From NCBI GenBank assembly GCA_030062745.1, contig CP099841.1, positions 16,367,213-16,431,212 on the forward strand: a DNA stretch of 64,000 nucleotides. The letters are read 5' to 3'. Positions 1 to 13,989 of the stretch are shown here, one piece after another. The number at the start of each line of letters is the position of its first letter. Position 1 is the first letter of the stretch. This DNA is from Capitulum mitella (Eukaryota; Arthropoda; Thecostraca; Pollicipedomorpha; Pollicipedidae). The notes beneath the pieces are model-generated. The model worked only from the letters and a program-made list of their open reading frames with translations. It made no database searches and was not told the origin of the DNA. A program made the position numbers and the translations under genes.

Positions 1-333
1 CATAAGTTAAGTAGCTATACCGTCTCGTTGATCTGTAGCGTTATTTGGAACTCATCTATGCAGGAGGCAAGCAATATCATCCTTGTGATATGAACAATAC
101 TGATAGTTATTTCCAAACTGATCAATTGAACAATCGAAAAAAACTTTATTTTGAATTAAACTCTTGATAACATGAAATGATATCACGACGTAGCAAAATA
201 TCAGTGTGAGCAGCAACCTTTCACGTTGTTTTATGTCTTCTTATATATATTCATATATGTCTTACAGCTTGTCTTCAGTAAATATCACAACAGTCGAATC
301 ATCATGCCGATGTCTTATGGCACTCTAACTCTT

Positions 334-352
334 GTCTGTCTGTCTGTCTGTC
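334..352. repeat. (GTCT)n microsatellite
   Basis: Four to five uninterrupted copies of a GTCT tetranucleotide. Confidence 0.9.
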
Positions 353-1725
353 GTTCAGTCCTTCCCAGGCCAAACTATATATCCATCGCTGTTTTACCTG
401 ATGATAGTCACGTTTAAGGACACGAACAGCTGCAGTGGCTAGACATAGCTATCGACCAAAAACTGTTTGTTTGGTTGTTATGAATTTGGACGCACAGCCT
501 CTTGGCCCAAGCGTCCGTTTCTCGAGTCAGGTCTTGTGTTTTGTCAGGCGTTTGTCAATCGTCTGAAGCACGAGCTGCAAATCACACTCGCTTCTAACGG
601 TCCTGAGACGGCGATGCACGATTTTCAGTATTTACAGCAGCTAAATGGCTGCCCGTGTCGCATGTTGCGACCATGCCAAATGGGGGTAACACCCGCACAG
701 AAGTAAATTTCCTAACGTACGATTTTCCGACAAATCTTTGCCAGCATCTCCAGGAGCGGAAAAACTGCATACGCAGTGAAGATTTGTTGAAATAGGCTGC
801 GGTTGAAACCCGTGATGTTACGTGCACCGTTTGTGGTGTTAGACGACAAAGGGCTTTACGGTGGGGCCAAACAAGCAGTGCCATCGGAGCCAAAGAAAAC
901 TGGAGTTCGTATGGTGCTGCATGACAAGACACCCTCAATCCATTATATTTGAAAGTTGCACGCCTAAATCCTGCTGCATACTAGTGCATGAAAATATGAG
1001 ATTTACCATCTCTGGCATGATACAAAAAGTGGGTGATATCACTTTTCCGGTTGCTGTTTTGATTTGAAGCAATGTCTTGTCACCACCGTTGAGGCGCCGG
1101 CAGGCTTCGTGCTGCCAGCCGCTGGACGCGCCACCCGTCCGTCCGCCGGACACGCAGGCCTCGGCGCCCCGTTGTCCCCTACCGTGACCTTGGTGAGACC
1201 GGGTCCCGAGACGCAGCACGCGATTACCGCCGGGCCGGGTGTCGCAACCAGCGGCTGGTCTGACGGGCCGGCCTGCCGGGTTTACATCACCCACCATTGA
1301 TTGTTGGCAAGGGAAGTGGTGTTTGCGAACTGGCACATGCAATATGATGCTGTCATCATTTTATTCCAGTTTTCCACACATGAAATGTGCGTGGCAAGCC
1401 ACCTCTGCTCTCTCCCTGGAGTGCATTGAACGTTACAAATAAAGGGTAGGTCATTTATAGTGGGGCAATTAGCGCCCGGATACGTGTGACCCGCCGTACC
1501 CTTCCGCCGAGCAGCGGCGGCAGGGGAGAACAACGCCTGTAAGGCAGTAAGGGCCATTATGGCTGTAACGACACTACCCTGCCGGGGATTCTGGGACTAA
1601 TTTGGCAGCACCCAACGCGCCGCCGGCCTTGGACGTCCTGAAATCTGGACGTCATGAACTGTGGACAATATGACCGCTTAACACATCCTAAAAGTTTAGG
1701 ATCTATCGTCGGAAGAAAGGAAACA

Positions 1726-1782
1726 AAGTTTAGGACGAAGACGTCCTAAACTTGGCCAAGTTTAGGACATATTCGTCCTAAA
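1726..1782. repeat. Two adjacent TTTAGGAC inverted repeats
   Basis: An 11-base perfect inverted repeat (1726-1736 with 1743-1753) is followed by a second with 8-base arms (1761-1768 with 1775-1782). All four arms share TTTAGGAC, and a further TTTAGGAT lies at 1695. Hairpin-forming; function unknown. Confidence 0.7.
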
Positions 1783-4617
1783 GATAAAGTTAAAGGAACT
1801 CTGTTTAGGGCCAATGCTGCATAAAAATAATGTCATGGGAAACTGGTGGTGGTGACTGGAAATCGGAAATGCGTGTGAATAGTGGAGAAAAAAGAACATT
1901 CGGTCCTGTTTTACGGCCTAGCCGAACGAACATCAAGCATGTGTTAAAGGCCCGGGGGCCTGAGTATGGCACTGTAGTGTCACCGATGGGGAGAATCTAG
2001 GTCATGTTTAGGGTACTTGTTGGGCATGAGTAAAAAAATAAACAGCCTTCTTTTATTTATTTTTATGAATACCTAAAGGCCAGAAGCCTGTAGAAACATT
2101 TTTGGTTTTATTAGGTTATTTGCTGTATTAGTTTATGGTTTTTACATGTTAAGGTCATAAATACTTCATTAATTTCTAGGTATCATGGACCTGATTGTGC
2201 TTATTGGTAGGTACAGAATGGAGAAGATTCCTGTCCTCAGTAAGCAAAACAGAAACACGTTATGTCAAGGGTTGTATGCCATAATACCTACCGTATGTAC
2301 CTGTGTGCCAGAATTCCAGAATGATTAACATAAGGTTCTGTGAGAAATGAGGCTGTGGCGGGCCTGTGAGCTCCTGTTCATTGCCACATTTTCAAATATG
2401 GTTGCCATTGCTATGCTCATTCATTCACATTGGCATTTTTGACTTATTTAACATTTGTGTTATGTTAAATTCATTCACGTTGGTAAAAGGGTCAGGGGTG
2501 TTGTTAATGTTTTTGTCCAGGTGGCGCACATGAAGTGAGGGGGCTCACCGCAAGGCGAGGATCCCACGAAATTTCTGGCTGGATGCGCCTGCAGGGTGTG
2601 ATAGCTAACGAGGGTTATGATTCTTCAACCCGTTTAGGAAGACGAGGAGATATAATGAACAGGCCTCTTGGCATCACTGCAAGTAAAGTGTTTTACATGA
2701 AAATCAAACTCTCTTGGCACTGGAAAGTAAAATACCCTCAATACAGTGACTTTTTGTGTGTGTGCGAGGGGAGGGGGTTGGTAACTTCGAAAACTGCGCC
2801 ATTTGGCATTTTTCAAAAACTTCACCCATGGGCAGAGACCACCAGCATTGCATATCCTACGAAATACTGTTCCAATATGTGACTACGCCAGCCACAGCCG
2901 TGATTTCCAGTTCCACTCATGTTTGTATATGTGGTGTGAAATCCGAAAAGGCTGTTTCAGTATCAACAACCAACAGGCACATAGCCCGGAATTTCGTGGT
3001 GGGGGAGGGGGAAAATGTCATATTTTGTCATATGCCATTGGCATGTGACAAATGTTATAGGGAAAAATGGCAATTTATGTAAATGGCCTCATATCAAACG
3101 CAAAGAAAACATGTTTCTTGTTACATCATGTCTGTGATCGCTTTTCCGTATTCCTGCAAAATCGCTAAATATGTAACGTAGACCGCTTGGCTCAGGGATA
3201 GGGGCTATGACACCCATGCCCCCTTTTTGGCTGCGTGCCTGGCAACAATTCCAAATGGAAAAGGGTGTTGCACTTATTATATAATGCTACGTGCCTGGTT
3301 ACTGCTAGAGCGTGAACTTTGAACGGAACTTTGTTGGAATATGGGAAGAGAGCGCAGCTAGTCGGGGCCTTTCGTTCGGTTGCGTAGCTGAACCATTTTT
3401 TTCGGTGGAATACTTTTCTTGTCGGAGACGACCGGGGCCATTACCCAATCTCGCCGTTACTCTGGTGGATGGCATAGCATCTGCGATTATGTTCATGGTC
3501 TACCTTACCTTCGTAACATATTTCGAAATGGTTCTGCGTATATCACTGTCACCAAACAATGTGTCCTGCGGTCTGTTCATCGTCGCTTCATACTCGCATG
3601 CCTCCAACCGGTGCAGCCAGCTTTCCGGGAGCGCAAAGAGTCCCCCCGTCCGCCCAGGACTGCAAGCGCGGATGAATATTGTCATTCGGCCGACCGGTCA
3701 ACGACCGGCCACTTGAGGACCAAACTAGCAGCACGGCCGCGGAGAGGGCCGAGTCAACAGGATTGCTGTTTTCACAGACGCTAAACTATTGTCTTAGTAC
3801 TGCCTGTCAGCATTGAAAACCTCAGCGTGTCAACGCTGAATGATAAAGCGGGATCGATGCTGACAGTATAAGCCCAGCGATAAGCTATCGTCGACGCTGC
3901 TGCCAGGACGCCAGGTCAAAGAGAGATGGTTAGGCCGGCGGCACGCGTTGTCATAACGTCCTGCGGTATTGACAAAGCCGCCCGCCACCTGGTCGGCCGC
4001 CGATTAGGCCCGATTTCCAGCCAACTTCCATTGGTAGCATTGGCGTAAAATGCCCGACATATACAACTGTCCCAAAGTATCCCAAAGTCCCAGACCCATC
4101 CCAAATGAGCCAAAGACAGACAAAACGAACTGTCCTAGAATCAGAGGCGCGGTCAGGGGGCGGGGGTCCCGGCCCCCCGTAGGCCTGCAGTTTTTGCGAA
4201 AACTATTGTGCATTGTCTTCCCGGCAGTCGGTTTTCGTACGACTGCAGTTCACACTGAGCTCCGCCCCCTCCATTTTGGCTGCGCCTCTGCCCAAAATGG
4301 AGCCCTGCGGAACACCGCAGGCGACTATTCTGGGCATGAAAAAATCCCATTGAAATCAGGTTGTGGGTGCTGCGAGATGGGCAGTAAATGATCAGCCTTA
4401 CAACATCATCAGTGATGTCATATTCTTACAGTTTTTCATTTAAAAGGTCACAGTTTACGGTGCAAAACGCGCGAGTTAGGTCAGAGTAAATAACATCAGT
4501 TTCCCAGCCTTCAGATACTGGCGGATGTGAAGTCATGTACCTGTCTGGCTCGGAAATTTTCAAAAATTATCTAGACAGAGGCGTAGGAATGAGAGAAGGG
4601 GGGAGGAGTGCGGGAGA

Positions 4618-4890
4618 CATGCCCCCAAGTATTTGGAATATAACATTAGCCCTATGAAGAATACGTCTTCCTCCTCCATTTTTTGGATGCTCCATACACG
4701 CCTTATTATGGCAAGCCGAATAGGATTTCAGACCATTTCTTTCCAGTCATCGCCGTTGCCCTGCTATGTTTCAATCCATGGATGTAGGCGGGGGGGGGCA
4801 TGGCCCTCACTTTTTGGGAAATTAAACTTAGTCCTATGAAAACGAGAAAACGTTCCTGTCCTCCCACTTTTCTAGGCGCTCCTACATCCC
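4618..4890. repeat. Imperfect tandem duplication, offset about 180 bases
   Basis: About 85 bases from 4618 (CATGCCCCCAAGT... CCCTATGAA... CTCCTCCATTTTTTGGATGC) recur from 4799 (CATGGCCCTCACT... TCCTATGAA... CCTCCCACTTTTCTAGGCGC). The copies are diverged. Not coding. Confidence 0.55.
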
Positions 4891-5415
4891 TTTTACAATC
4901 TCTGGAAAGTAGGGAGAATGGTCGAGGCTCTTCTAACCCCCCAATCCCCATAGCCATGGTCATGTAATAATGTTACAGGCATATATGTTGACAAATGAAG
5001 TTTGTGATACATGACAATGTCCAAGTCCTTAAATATTATTCGTACAAATGCTGTTGACCTGATGTTAGAATGTTTAACAGCTTTGACATTTAGCCTTGAC
5101 ATTTTGCTTCAGCTGCGTTTGATTATCCCGCCGCCACATTCACTTGCATATGCATTGTAGCATCGTTGTGTAATATGCACAACGTGATCGTTTGGGTGGT
5201 AGCGGCGCCCAGCTGGCTCACTACCACGGGCGCGGTTAATCTGAAATCAACGTTCACCGCGAGTGCACGTACTTGGTGTGGAGCAGGCCGAAGTCAGGAC
5301 TCATGTGCTTTCGTACATGGCTTACTGAGACTCTTTTAGCTCTGAGTCGACCCGTCGTGGCCTGAGGAAACTCTAACCATTGTAAACCACTAAACCTGTA
5401 ATACTCTAAACCAAT

Positions 5416-6632
5416 GTAACCCCTGACTGACATTGGGGCATTTCTCAGATATTTCCGAAACGAATAAACGCAGCGTTCTGAAACTTCCAGTATCTTTTCT
5501 TACATCTGTGTAAATAATGACAAAAATTTAGAACGAGGTCATCTTGGGAATCTTGCCTTCATCTTGCCTTCATCCTCACGAAGGCATAACAAGGACAATC
5601 ATGTTTTGCGATTCGACGTTTTATTTCGCCACTATATTGTAGGTGCTTTTGCAATATTTGGTTGCTGTGGCTTACATTGCACATAGGTATTACATGAGGT
5701 TCAATATTAAGCACATCGGACCTCATGCTAGGCCATCCTAATTGAAATATGTATTTTGCATTCTCCGGGTTCTTCGTGAATACATTTTAGAACAGGAGAT
5801 AACTGGTTTTTGGATACGGCGAAACAGATAATCAAACTCTTTGGCAACATACCTCACATTGCGACATACATACAGCACAACAACACAGCTAACACGGCAG
5901 TTTTCTGCAAACAATGCAACGTTTTTGGCAGTTTGACATTTGGCGGTTTTCTGCAAATTTCAGCTTAGTGATTAAACTGATAGCGTCCTGTTGACGTTCT
6001 GGGTGGCCGGTGTGGAGACATCGGCCTTGCAACGTTGTGCAACATTCCGTGAAAATATGCAGTAGAGGGAAATCGATTCATAAGGTCGTTCAGAGGTGCA
6101 AAACGGAGGTAAGAACGTACTCATATTAGTCCGAGTTTGAAACTATAATATGTTGCAATATTGCATGTGCACGATAATTCGGGCCACGTCAAAACCTTTC
6201 TTGTCCCCAAAGCTCCTTCTAAGTGTTTTTTTTTAATCTCTGTGTCAAATGGACCGGAAAACACGCATTGCATGACTCATTATCACTAGCGTAAAATTTG
6301 ACCCAGTCTGTAACCTTAACATTTGATGATCTTGGGCCAACTACCAGAAGGACATCATGTCCCGGAGACATGTTGCCATTCGGTCTGCTTTTCATTGCGA
6401 TTAGGTGACTCTGGAGAAAGGGTCATTTTTAGGTGTTTGACTTAATCTGTGACGTCATGGGATATCTAACAGTAAAAGCGTATGTGCCATGGGACCGCAC
6501 GGTTCGGCGTTATCGATCGCCATAGGAGTCGGTTGAATCCGGTAATTGATTATTGAGATAGACGAGAGGGGAGCATGCCAAACACCGCATTCAATGGAAG
6601 GTGGCGAAGGACCCCAGTCAATGCCGGGTTAA
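5416..6632 (+). mobile_element. Family F element, copy 1 (TTAA-type MITE candidate)
   Basis: The left end is GTAACCCCTGACTGACATTG and the right end, read inverted, is TTAACCCGGCATTGACTGGG, giving imperfect inverted termini next to (T/G)TAA. The interior (ACAAAAATTT..., CATGTTTTGCGATT..., GGAAGGTGGCGAA) recurs in the same order at 9011-10236. No transposase frame is present, so the copy is non-autonomous. Confidence 0.6.
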
Positions 6633-9010
6633 CACGCTCCTCAAATGGCAGATGTACTGCTGCTCAACTGGACCGGGATGCGCTCCGTCACTGCTCGTCG
6701 ATGTTTTCCTCATAATTTAAACAGCTTTGCGCGATTGCACAACTGCAGTTTATTGCAGGGCACATTAAAGAGGACAGGGTGGTCTGCACTGTACGGAATC
6801 GAAATTCATGTACTGTTCGGGGACCTCAGCAATACCGCCCTGAACCTATACTTTTCAGGGAACCTCACGGAATGAACTTGGGTGACCTGCGCTGGACATG
6901 AGTCCGGATGCTCTTGAGGGGCCTCGGCTTGCGTCGGGAAAGATCTTAAGATTTTTTTTTAAGTACCTCGCGGTATGGACCTGAGTGACCTGAGTGCGCT
7001 GAACCGCGGTTCGTAATCTGCAAGGGGGTCTCGGTTTGGGACCTGTGCTAATTATGCCCAAAATAGACCCAGAGACAAAGACAATGGCGTACTTGGGTGT
7101 TGCTCCAGAATCCGATTTTATATGGTGCAGCATATATGAGATTTGTGTTCTGCAGGCCCCTATACAGAGCTAGTAGAGCATCATGGTGGTCTAAGGGTCC
7201 CAGAGACATTTAAGGAGCCTCAGTAAGATCATCCTCACGAGGGTTTGAATGGCCACATAAAGCTGAGGGTCGTTACAAATGCTTTAGGGACTCTTTATTA
7301 GTCTTAGAGGCTTTCAGACATGGGCAAGGGACGTTTCAAAAAGTGGGGGGGGGGGCCAGGCCCGCCAGGGGCCAAATTATTTTGGCTGACGGGGGTGCGG
7401 TCCGACAACAAAAACTCCTTTGATCCTTTGTTAAGACAAATGATTCGTGCTTTCCGTTTAAATAATTAGAGTCCAAAATGTTCTCGCCTTTCGAGAGGCA
7501 GGCCTGAAATGGGGCATGGTTCTGAAAGGACTTCATGTTAGATGCTTCCGGGCACGCCCCATACTCAGAATACGTTCATTTAAAATGCACTCAAAAAGTC
7601 AAGAAACGGTGCTGCCTGGAATACTGTATACAGCTGCCTTACTAGTCATTTTATGTCGTCGTTTGTATGCGCAAGGCAACCTCCCTCTTGACTTCCCTCA
7701 GCTAAATTTACCTTAAAAAGTGTGCCCACTCGCTACATTTCTGTTTGGGGAGTTTTTGGTGTTCCGTTTTGCCTTTACTTCCTAATTTTGAGCGATTTCA
7801 TTTTCAAAATTGGTCATTTGTGTTGCAATATTTTCTTACACTACATATTTTTTACAATAATATTTGTTGCGGCGTTTTTCTTTGATTTAAAAAAGTGCGC
7901 GGCTAGGGAATATAACTGGTCCTCCCACTTTGAAAAGTGGGGCCAGGGATTGCCCATCGGCCCCCTCTCCCTCCCTGTTCCTACGGTTATGCTATCAGCT
8001 GGGTTAAAAATGTACAGCCTGGGTGCGAGAGTGCGCTATAGGTTGCCTCAGAATATCCCACTACCGCTGGATATGGTAGCATATCGTAAACGGTGTTGTC
8101 ATATCAGTTCTTCATGCAGTCAGTGTACGTATTCCTTAACAATATGGAGTAATGTTTATCCTGCAAGCGTTGAGGAAGATTACCGATGGACTGGGTAAAG
8201 TGTCATACATGTTTTAGATAGCTCAAAAGTAAACTAACAAAAAATAATTCTGAAAATGTGGGGGGGGGGGCAGTTCACATTGCTGGACCCAACCTTGAAA
8301 AATGGGAAGCATGACCCCCTGCCCCACGTTCTTATGCCTATGCCTTCAAACAGTTATGAAGCGCTTCGTTGAGGCCTATGCGGTCCCGAGGAGGCTGTGA
8401 ATTTTCTGTAGTTGATACGAGGGCAGATGTATTATTTCAGGCACTTTATGAACGTTTACAGTGCCCTCAGACAGTGCTAGCAGTCTCGTGAAGGGCTTGC
8501 GCAGGTCTCGAAATGTTTGGGCTTTGGTCATTTGCCGACGATATTTGGTCCCATCGTGCAACATATTTAGTCCCCATCACAACATCCAGTCCAGTAGCCT
8601 CCGGTGATCGCTCTTCGCCTCCCGGGAATAAAACATGTTCCTTTTTACCCCTGTTTTGGGTGTACTTCTGAACCGAGATGAATTTGTAATTTGTCATGAG
8701 GGCCGAGGTATTTGGGTAAAGGAACGTATCTGTTGAGTTGGGCCCACGGTCGCCGAGTACTTTCTTGGGTCCTCGGTGGAACTTATCCGTAGTTATTATA
8801 CGCTTAGACATAGAAGATAACCAACGACTTTGAAATATGCAGTTTATCGCCAAAGTGACATGAACATATCAGTTGAGTGCCACAGTTCGTACTTCGCACA
8901 ACAATGGATCGTCTACCGTACCCCGTCCGTTCAAAGAATTAGAACAAATAGTAGGCAAGCAGCAGGTGCTATTTTGGTAGGAACCAGCTGTTGATTGGGG
9001 AAGGGGACCT
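6633..9010. other. Unrecognised non-coding stretch
   Basis: No convincing exon. Short G-runs occur near 7346 and 8262. The frame at 7722-8198 (158 codons) is AT-rich and resembles no protein I know. Confidence 0.45.
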
Positions 9011-10236
9011 TTAACGCCCCCTAGTGCATTTCTTCAATTGTGCACATACTGACAAAAATTTGGAGACTGAATCATCTTATGTCACGTCTTAGTGACGGCA
9101 AAAAGTAACCATGTTTTACGATTGTACGTTCAATTTTACTTCACCACTTTATTGTCGGAGCTTTTACACTGCATACCTGTGGCTTGGCATGCATATCAGC
9201 ATGACCTGAGGGTTCAGTATGGAACACCCCGACCTCATGCTCGGTCATCCTTCGTCAAATTTACTTTTTCCGCTTTTTGGGTCTATTGAGAATAGATGTT
9301 AGGAACGGATGGAAAAGCGATTTTTTAGATATGACCAGACAGAATATCAAATCTTCCAGCGACATAGTGCAGGTACAACTTACACAACAGTACTTGCAAC
9401 ATTGCAGTATTATTTTCGTATTTATTTTTATTTATTGATTTATTCATATTTTTATGTTTTGTATTTTTATATTTATTTATTGTAACCTTCGGCGGTTTCA
9501 CGCAGGCTTTAAATTATTAGGTAAACTGGTGACGTCCGTCTGACGCTCTGGATGACCGGTGTAGATATATCGGTCCTTGCAGCACTGTGCAACATGACGT
9601 GAAAATGTGCAGGATATGTCGAATGGAATTGCAAGGCCATCCGGAGATGCCAGATGGAGATGCCAGATGGAGATCATTAGCGTGCTCGCAATGCTCCTTG
9701 TAAAAACTACAAAATGTTGCGATATTACATGAACTTGGTAACTGGGGCCATTTGAAGCCGTTACTTGTGCCTTAAAATTTTCAACTGCCTGTTCAGAATC
9801 TCCGTGTCAAACGGGCCAAGACACATGCATTGCACGACCCGCTACACGGACGTAAAATTTAGCCCAGCCTGTGACCTTGGCCTATGGTGACTGTTTCAAG
9901 TGGCATTCAGAATACGAGATCAAACTGCCAGAAACATACTGCCAAGCAAACTTCAGTCCCAGTCTGCTTTTCATTACGATTAGGCAGCTTTGGAGAAAGG
10001 GTTCATTTTTTGGCGCTTGACCTGACCTGTGAAGATATCAGTGACCCAAATGTATAAAATACTTATGCCGCAGAACCTCACGTCTCGACGTCATCGAACG
10101 CCGATTGAATCACCCGAATATGACATTTGGTTCTTGACATAAGCAGGAGGGAGTAAATAACCCCCGGCCCCACCTCCATCCCAGTCAACGGAAGGTGGCG
10201 AAATACCCCAGTCAAATACCCCAGTTTGGCGTTTCG
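9011..10236 (+). mobile_element. Family F element, copy 2
   Basis: Diverged direct repeat of 5416-6632. Shared landmarks are GACAAAAATTTGGAGAC, CATGTTTTACGATT, GACCTCATGCTCGGTCATCC, TGCATTGCACGAC and GGAAGGTGGCGAAATACCCCAGTC. The left end has TTAACGCCCC. The right TTAA is not preserved. It holds a short 14-bp duplication at 9640-9665. No coding capacity. Confidence 0.6.
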
Positions 10237-13200
10237 CTAGTAGGTACTGCCATGGATCTTGGTGCTATCAGTATGCGTTTGCTACCTGTATGACAACATG
10301 GACTAGGCAGTCTGGGCCGGAGCTGAGGATTCGCATGCATTTTAGAATTCAAATCCTACGGTGGGTAGATTCAAATTCGGATTCGGATTCGGAATAGAGA
10401 TCCGAATAGATTCTTTCCATGACGCATCTCTAACTCGGCAAAAAAGGAAATGGTAGGGTGGATCGGTGGATTGGTGCCAGTCTGCGTAGGTGCCGAAGTT
10501 TTGGTTTTTGATGAGGAAGAGGGAAAATACATGACAAACTGGGCATGGTACCGCGACCTTTCCCCTAAATGCCTGTTTATGTATAAAAAAGATTTCCGAC
10601 ATATCAACAAGCTAATGATCGTTCCGTGTATGACATTTCTGCATGTTGGTGACTGAGTAAAACCAGTAACCACGGCAGATGGGTCCAGTAATATCTAATG
10701 CACTGTAATAAAATGCAGGGTGGGCGACTCAGTCCGATGCAGCACCGGCATATACTTGCTACATTTAGTTTATTTAAAGAAATTTTGAGCTTAGAGCGTA
10801 TTTTAGTGCAACTATTTGCATATTTAAATGATGGCTTCCAGGTTTTGGCTGTGGTTCTTAGGATACGAATCCTGATTTCAGGGCTCAAATCCTCGTTCTC
10901 GGTATTCGACGATTCGCAAGATTCCAATCTAGTCAAATCTATTCGAATCCAGCAGATCAGAATCCTCAGCTCTAGATATCCTGAGCATTAGCTTCAAAAC
11001 GGCAATCTTTTTTAGGATTTCGTGTTATGAAAATATCTTCTGGTACAGAGCAACATGTAAATATGACATGACAACAGTGCGTATTTCTGTGCTTTTATCA
11101 CAATAAACATGCTGACTCATCACCTTATAGACTGCGTACCAAAATAGCAGAAACTGATTGACCTATTCTTTGACCGATTGCCGCAATCCGTCCTCAGAGT
11201 TTTTTCGTCCCACGGCGTTTTCTAGGACAGGCAAGGTCATCCAAGGCAAGCAAAGCGGGCTGGGTTTTTGTGGTAATGTTCCCAACAAGAATTAAAAAAG
11301 TATCAATGTGACGTCGAGATAGCTCTTTATCACGTTTGCGTGCCGTCGTGATCTATATATTTAGCACCATCCGTGCTGGAACGTTTATCAAATTTGGCAT
11401 GGGCAGAGCCATTGTTGGGCTATTTCTGTCTTTGCAAAACCATAACCCGCGCCCCACCGGGCCTCAAAATGCCCTTCGCCCAGTCAAGGGTGGAGGCGGA
11501 TATCCTCCCCCTTCAAGATATCAGGTTCTGTGCGTCACACAGACAAAAGTGAGACACTAGCAAAGAATACTGACCAAAGTTAGTCTAATAAACACAAGTC
11601 TTGTAAACCTGAGACAATAATGAAGTCATCAGAGGTCATGATAGGTCAGACTGAGCTTAACTGGAAATGAGATAAAAAAGGATATTGACGTGATTTATTT
11701 GTATTATGATGTATCACATTTCGACTTACCCGGTGGTTTTGGTAACAAGTTGGATTGTAGATGATGCCAGTAGCATTGCAAAACACTTAGTAAGCATTTG
11801 GTACGGTCCTGAAGGTCAGCTTGGGTCAAGAGAGATCATCAGAGGTCATTGACCTCTGATGACCTCCGGTGATCATAGATGGGCTTGTTTTTGGGTTTAA
11901 TTTGATTTCATCGTCTGCTTCTACCCTAGAAAACAGTAAATTATTGTTTCTAGACAGGCACATTTGGTTTCATGGAAATCGTATGTTGCGGGCAACGGAT
12001 ACCCATATCGGGGTCATGACCTGAGCCAAGGTCACGCGTATTCTGGTTAGTGATAGTGACATATGTTATTTTCCATGTTTTTGACAGTATCTGAGCATGA
12101 AAACCCAGCAAAAATTCGCTGAAATTGAAGCCAAATATCAGAAAGTGTCCAAAAATGACCTGGCCTGAGGTCACTGACTTTTGATTTTCAAAACAATCGA
12201 AATATACAAGTTATTGCAGTTATTACATTCTGTTACTCCTGCAAATGTCATGCAAATCTGTTCGTCCCCCCCAATTTTTTTTAATCCTAGAAAGTTATCA
12301 GGGTTGCAACTTTTTTAGAGATTAACCTCTTTAACCTGACTTCGAGCAGTGACCTGACCTCCTTGGAGCTCAGAAGTTTCACACAGGGTGCAAAATAGAT
12401 AAGAGAAGAGGTGTTGCGAATTTTGCGGCGCTGCGTGCCGCCGTTTTTTTAGCTACACTGTTTACCTGGGGGGGGGGGGATTTCCGCGGCCCCGGCCGGG
12501 CGGGGGATAAAAAGCTAGTGGCGGAACTATTCCGAAGTCGCGAGGGCCGCCGCCCTACCTGCTGCTCTACGTTTTACCACATGTATTGTCATAGTTGTAG
12601 CTGCCCTATGGGCTGCTACAAGTGTGCTAGGTACAGACACCATGCAGTTGTTTACGTCTAGGACCTAAGTTTCTTTCATTTACAAGGCCGGTACATGCTA
12701 ACATTTTTATTCTTCCCTTTCGCGTGTGGGAAAGGGAATTGTTCTCACAGAGCTCTAAGTTGCTCACTGCACTCTGGTTGTGTCTTAAGACAGGGAAGCT
12801 GTTCCACATTGGCGCAACATTTTTAATCATACCATTTAATGTTGTTTCCGAAGACTTGAACTATTCCCTGGCGCGACAGCTAAACACAGCGACTACCACT
12901 TTTTTATGCTTGTGCCCTGTCACAAGCTATAGATGTCATAGACAGATGTCAGAGTGAAACAGTCGTAATCCTATACTACCAGAGACTACCGAATGTGTGC
13001 GCGAGAAAGCCCTCCTGAATCAATAGTTTTATATCCGCAATCCTGCATTTGTGTCGTTCCGCTGAGAATGCGTTTCGGCCAGGAAATTTCATCCGTCACC
13101 ACGACTGTTTCGGAAAGTTCCAGTCGATTTTGACAACACTTTCTGGTCATGTCGAAAACATCTTGTTGCACGTCAGCAGTTGTGCCAGCTGCCTGCAGCG

Positions 13201-13985
13201 GTTCTACCAGTCTGCGGCCGTGGCTGCGTCAGCTGTTTACCGAGCCTCGGTGGGCTGTCTGCCGCCGCCGCTGCCGCCGCCGCAGCGCCGGTCCGCTGCT
13301 CGGGGCCGCCAATTTTCCCACGGTGTACATTAAGTGCGCTGCGATCGGGACGGCGTCCCAAGACCGATGAAGCAGAAATCTGTCAGCGCTGACGCATGGT
13401 GCTGTTTGCTTATTGTCGGCCGCCCACTTGGCCTGCGCCGGCCGACCTGTTGGGGAACGGCCGCCGCCGGCCGGGTGTCAGGCGATGACTGTCGGATACA
13501 TACAGTGAACGATCGGTGGACGCGCCTCCAGCGAAACACCTCTCTCTGACTAAGAAATGAGGTGCCACACGACTTGTGATTCTTCCATTACTCATACCCA
13601 TTTCTGTAGCGCTGCATTTACATGATGCGTCTAAATAGAGTTTATGAAATGTTGGTATCACTGTATTTTGTGTAGTAGAAGACCAAGTTTTCCGGGATTT
13701 TCCAGAAAAGGACTGCACTCCAGCACCGTGGTATTCGCTGAGGCTATACCTGCTTTAGCGTAATTATGAAGATAGACAACCTTCTTTATGCCGGGAGAGA
13801 CATGGCTTTGCACATAATTGGGTGTTTATCCCTCGTTTGTTTATCCCTCGTTGTGCGCTTTGATCTGCTCATCGATTTATCTTCTGTCTTAAATTCACAT
13901 ACGAGATTCGCACGGCTAGTAACTACCCTTTCTTGACGTACATATCGACACGCGTGACGGGACGTTTCGCACCACAGCACACAGG
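10237..13985. other. Unrecognised non-coding stretch
   Basis: No supported gene. Present are ATTCGGATTCGG-like short repeats at 10365-10395 and 10860-10960, an AGGTCA palindrome at 11836-11862, a poly-G run near 12470, and a CpG- and GC-rich patch at about 13190-13480 with a short GCC/GCT run that would read poly-Ala. None of these frames resembles a known protein. Confidence 0.45.
11836..11862. repeat. Palindrome with AGGTCA half-sites
   Basis: TCATCAGAGGTCA and its perfect complement flank a single T, making a 13-base-arm inverted repeat of the everted or inverted AGGTCA type. Further TGACCT words follow at once. Confidence 0.8.
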
Positions 13986-13989
13986 AAAT

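Larger units (their letters stand above)
1..5415. other. Unrecognised non-coding stretch
   Basis: No frame here resembles a known protein. Contents noted: a TGTC microsatellite at 334-352, a GC-rich patch at about 1080-1300, TTTAGGAC inverted repeats at 1726-1782, and an imperfect tandem duplication at about 4618-4890. Short open frames overlap on both strands, as expected by chance. Confidence 0.5.

Noticed and set aside
7722-8198. 158-codon plus-strand frame
   Set aside because: AT-rich, Phe/Ile-rich start and no recognisable domain or splice context; likely chance.
13180-13392. Frame with poly-Ala from a GCC/GCT run
   Set aside because: Several overlapping frames on both strands are open because of GC-rich composition. 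No conserved motif.
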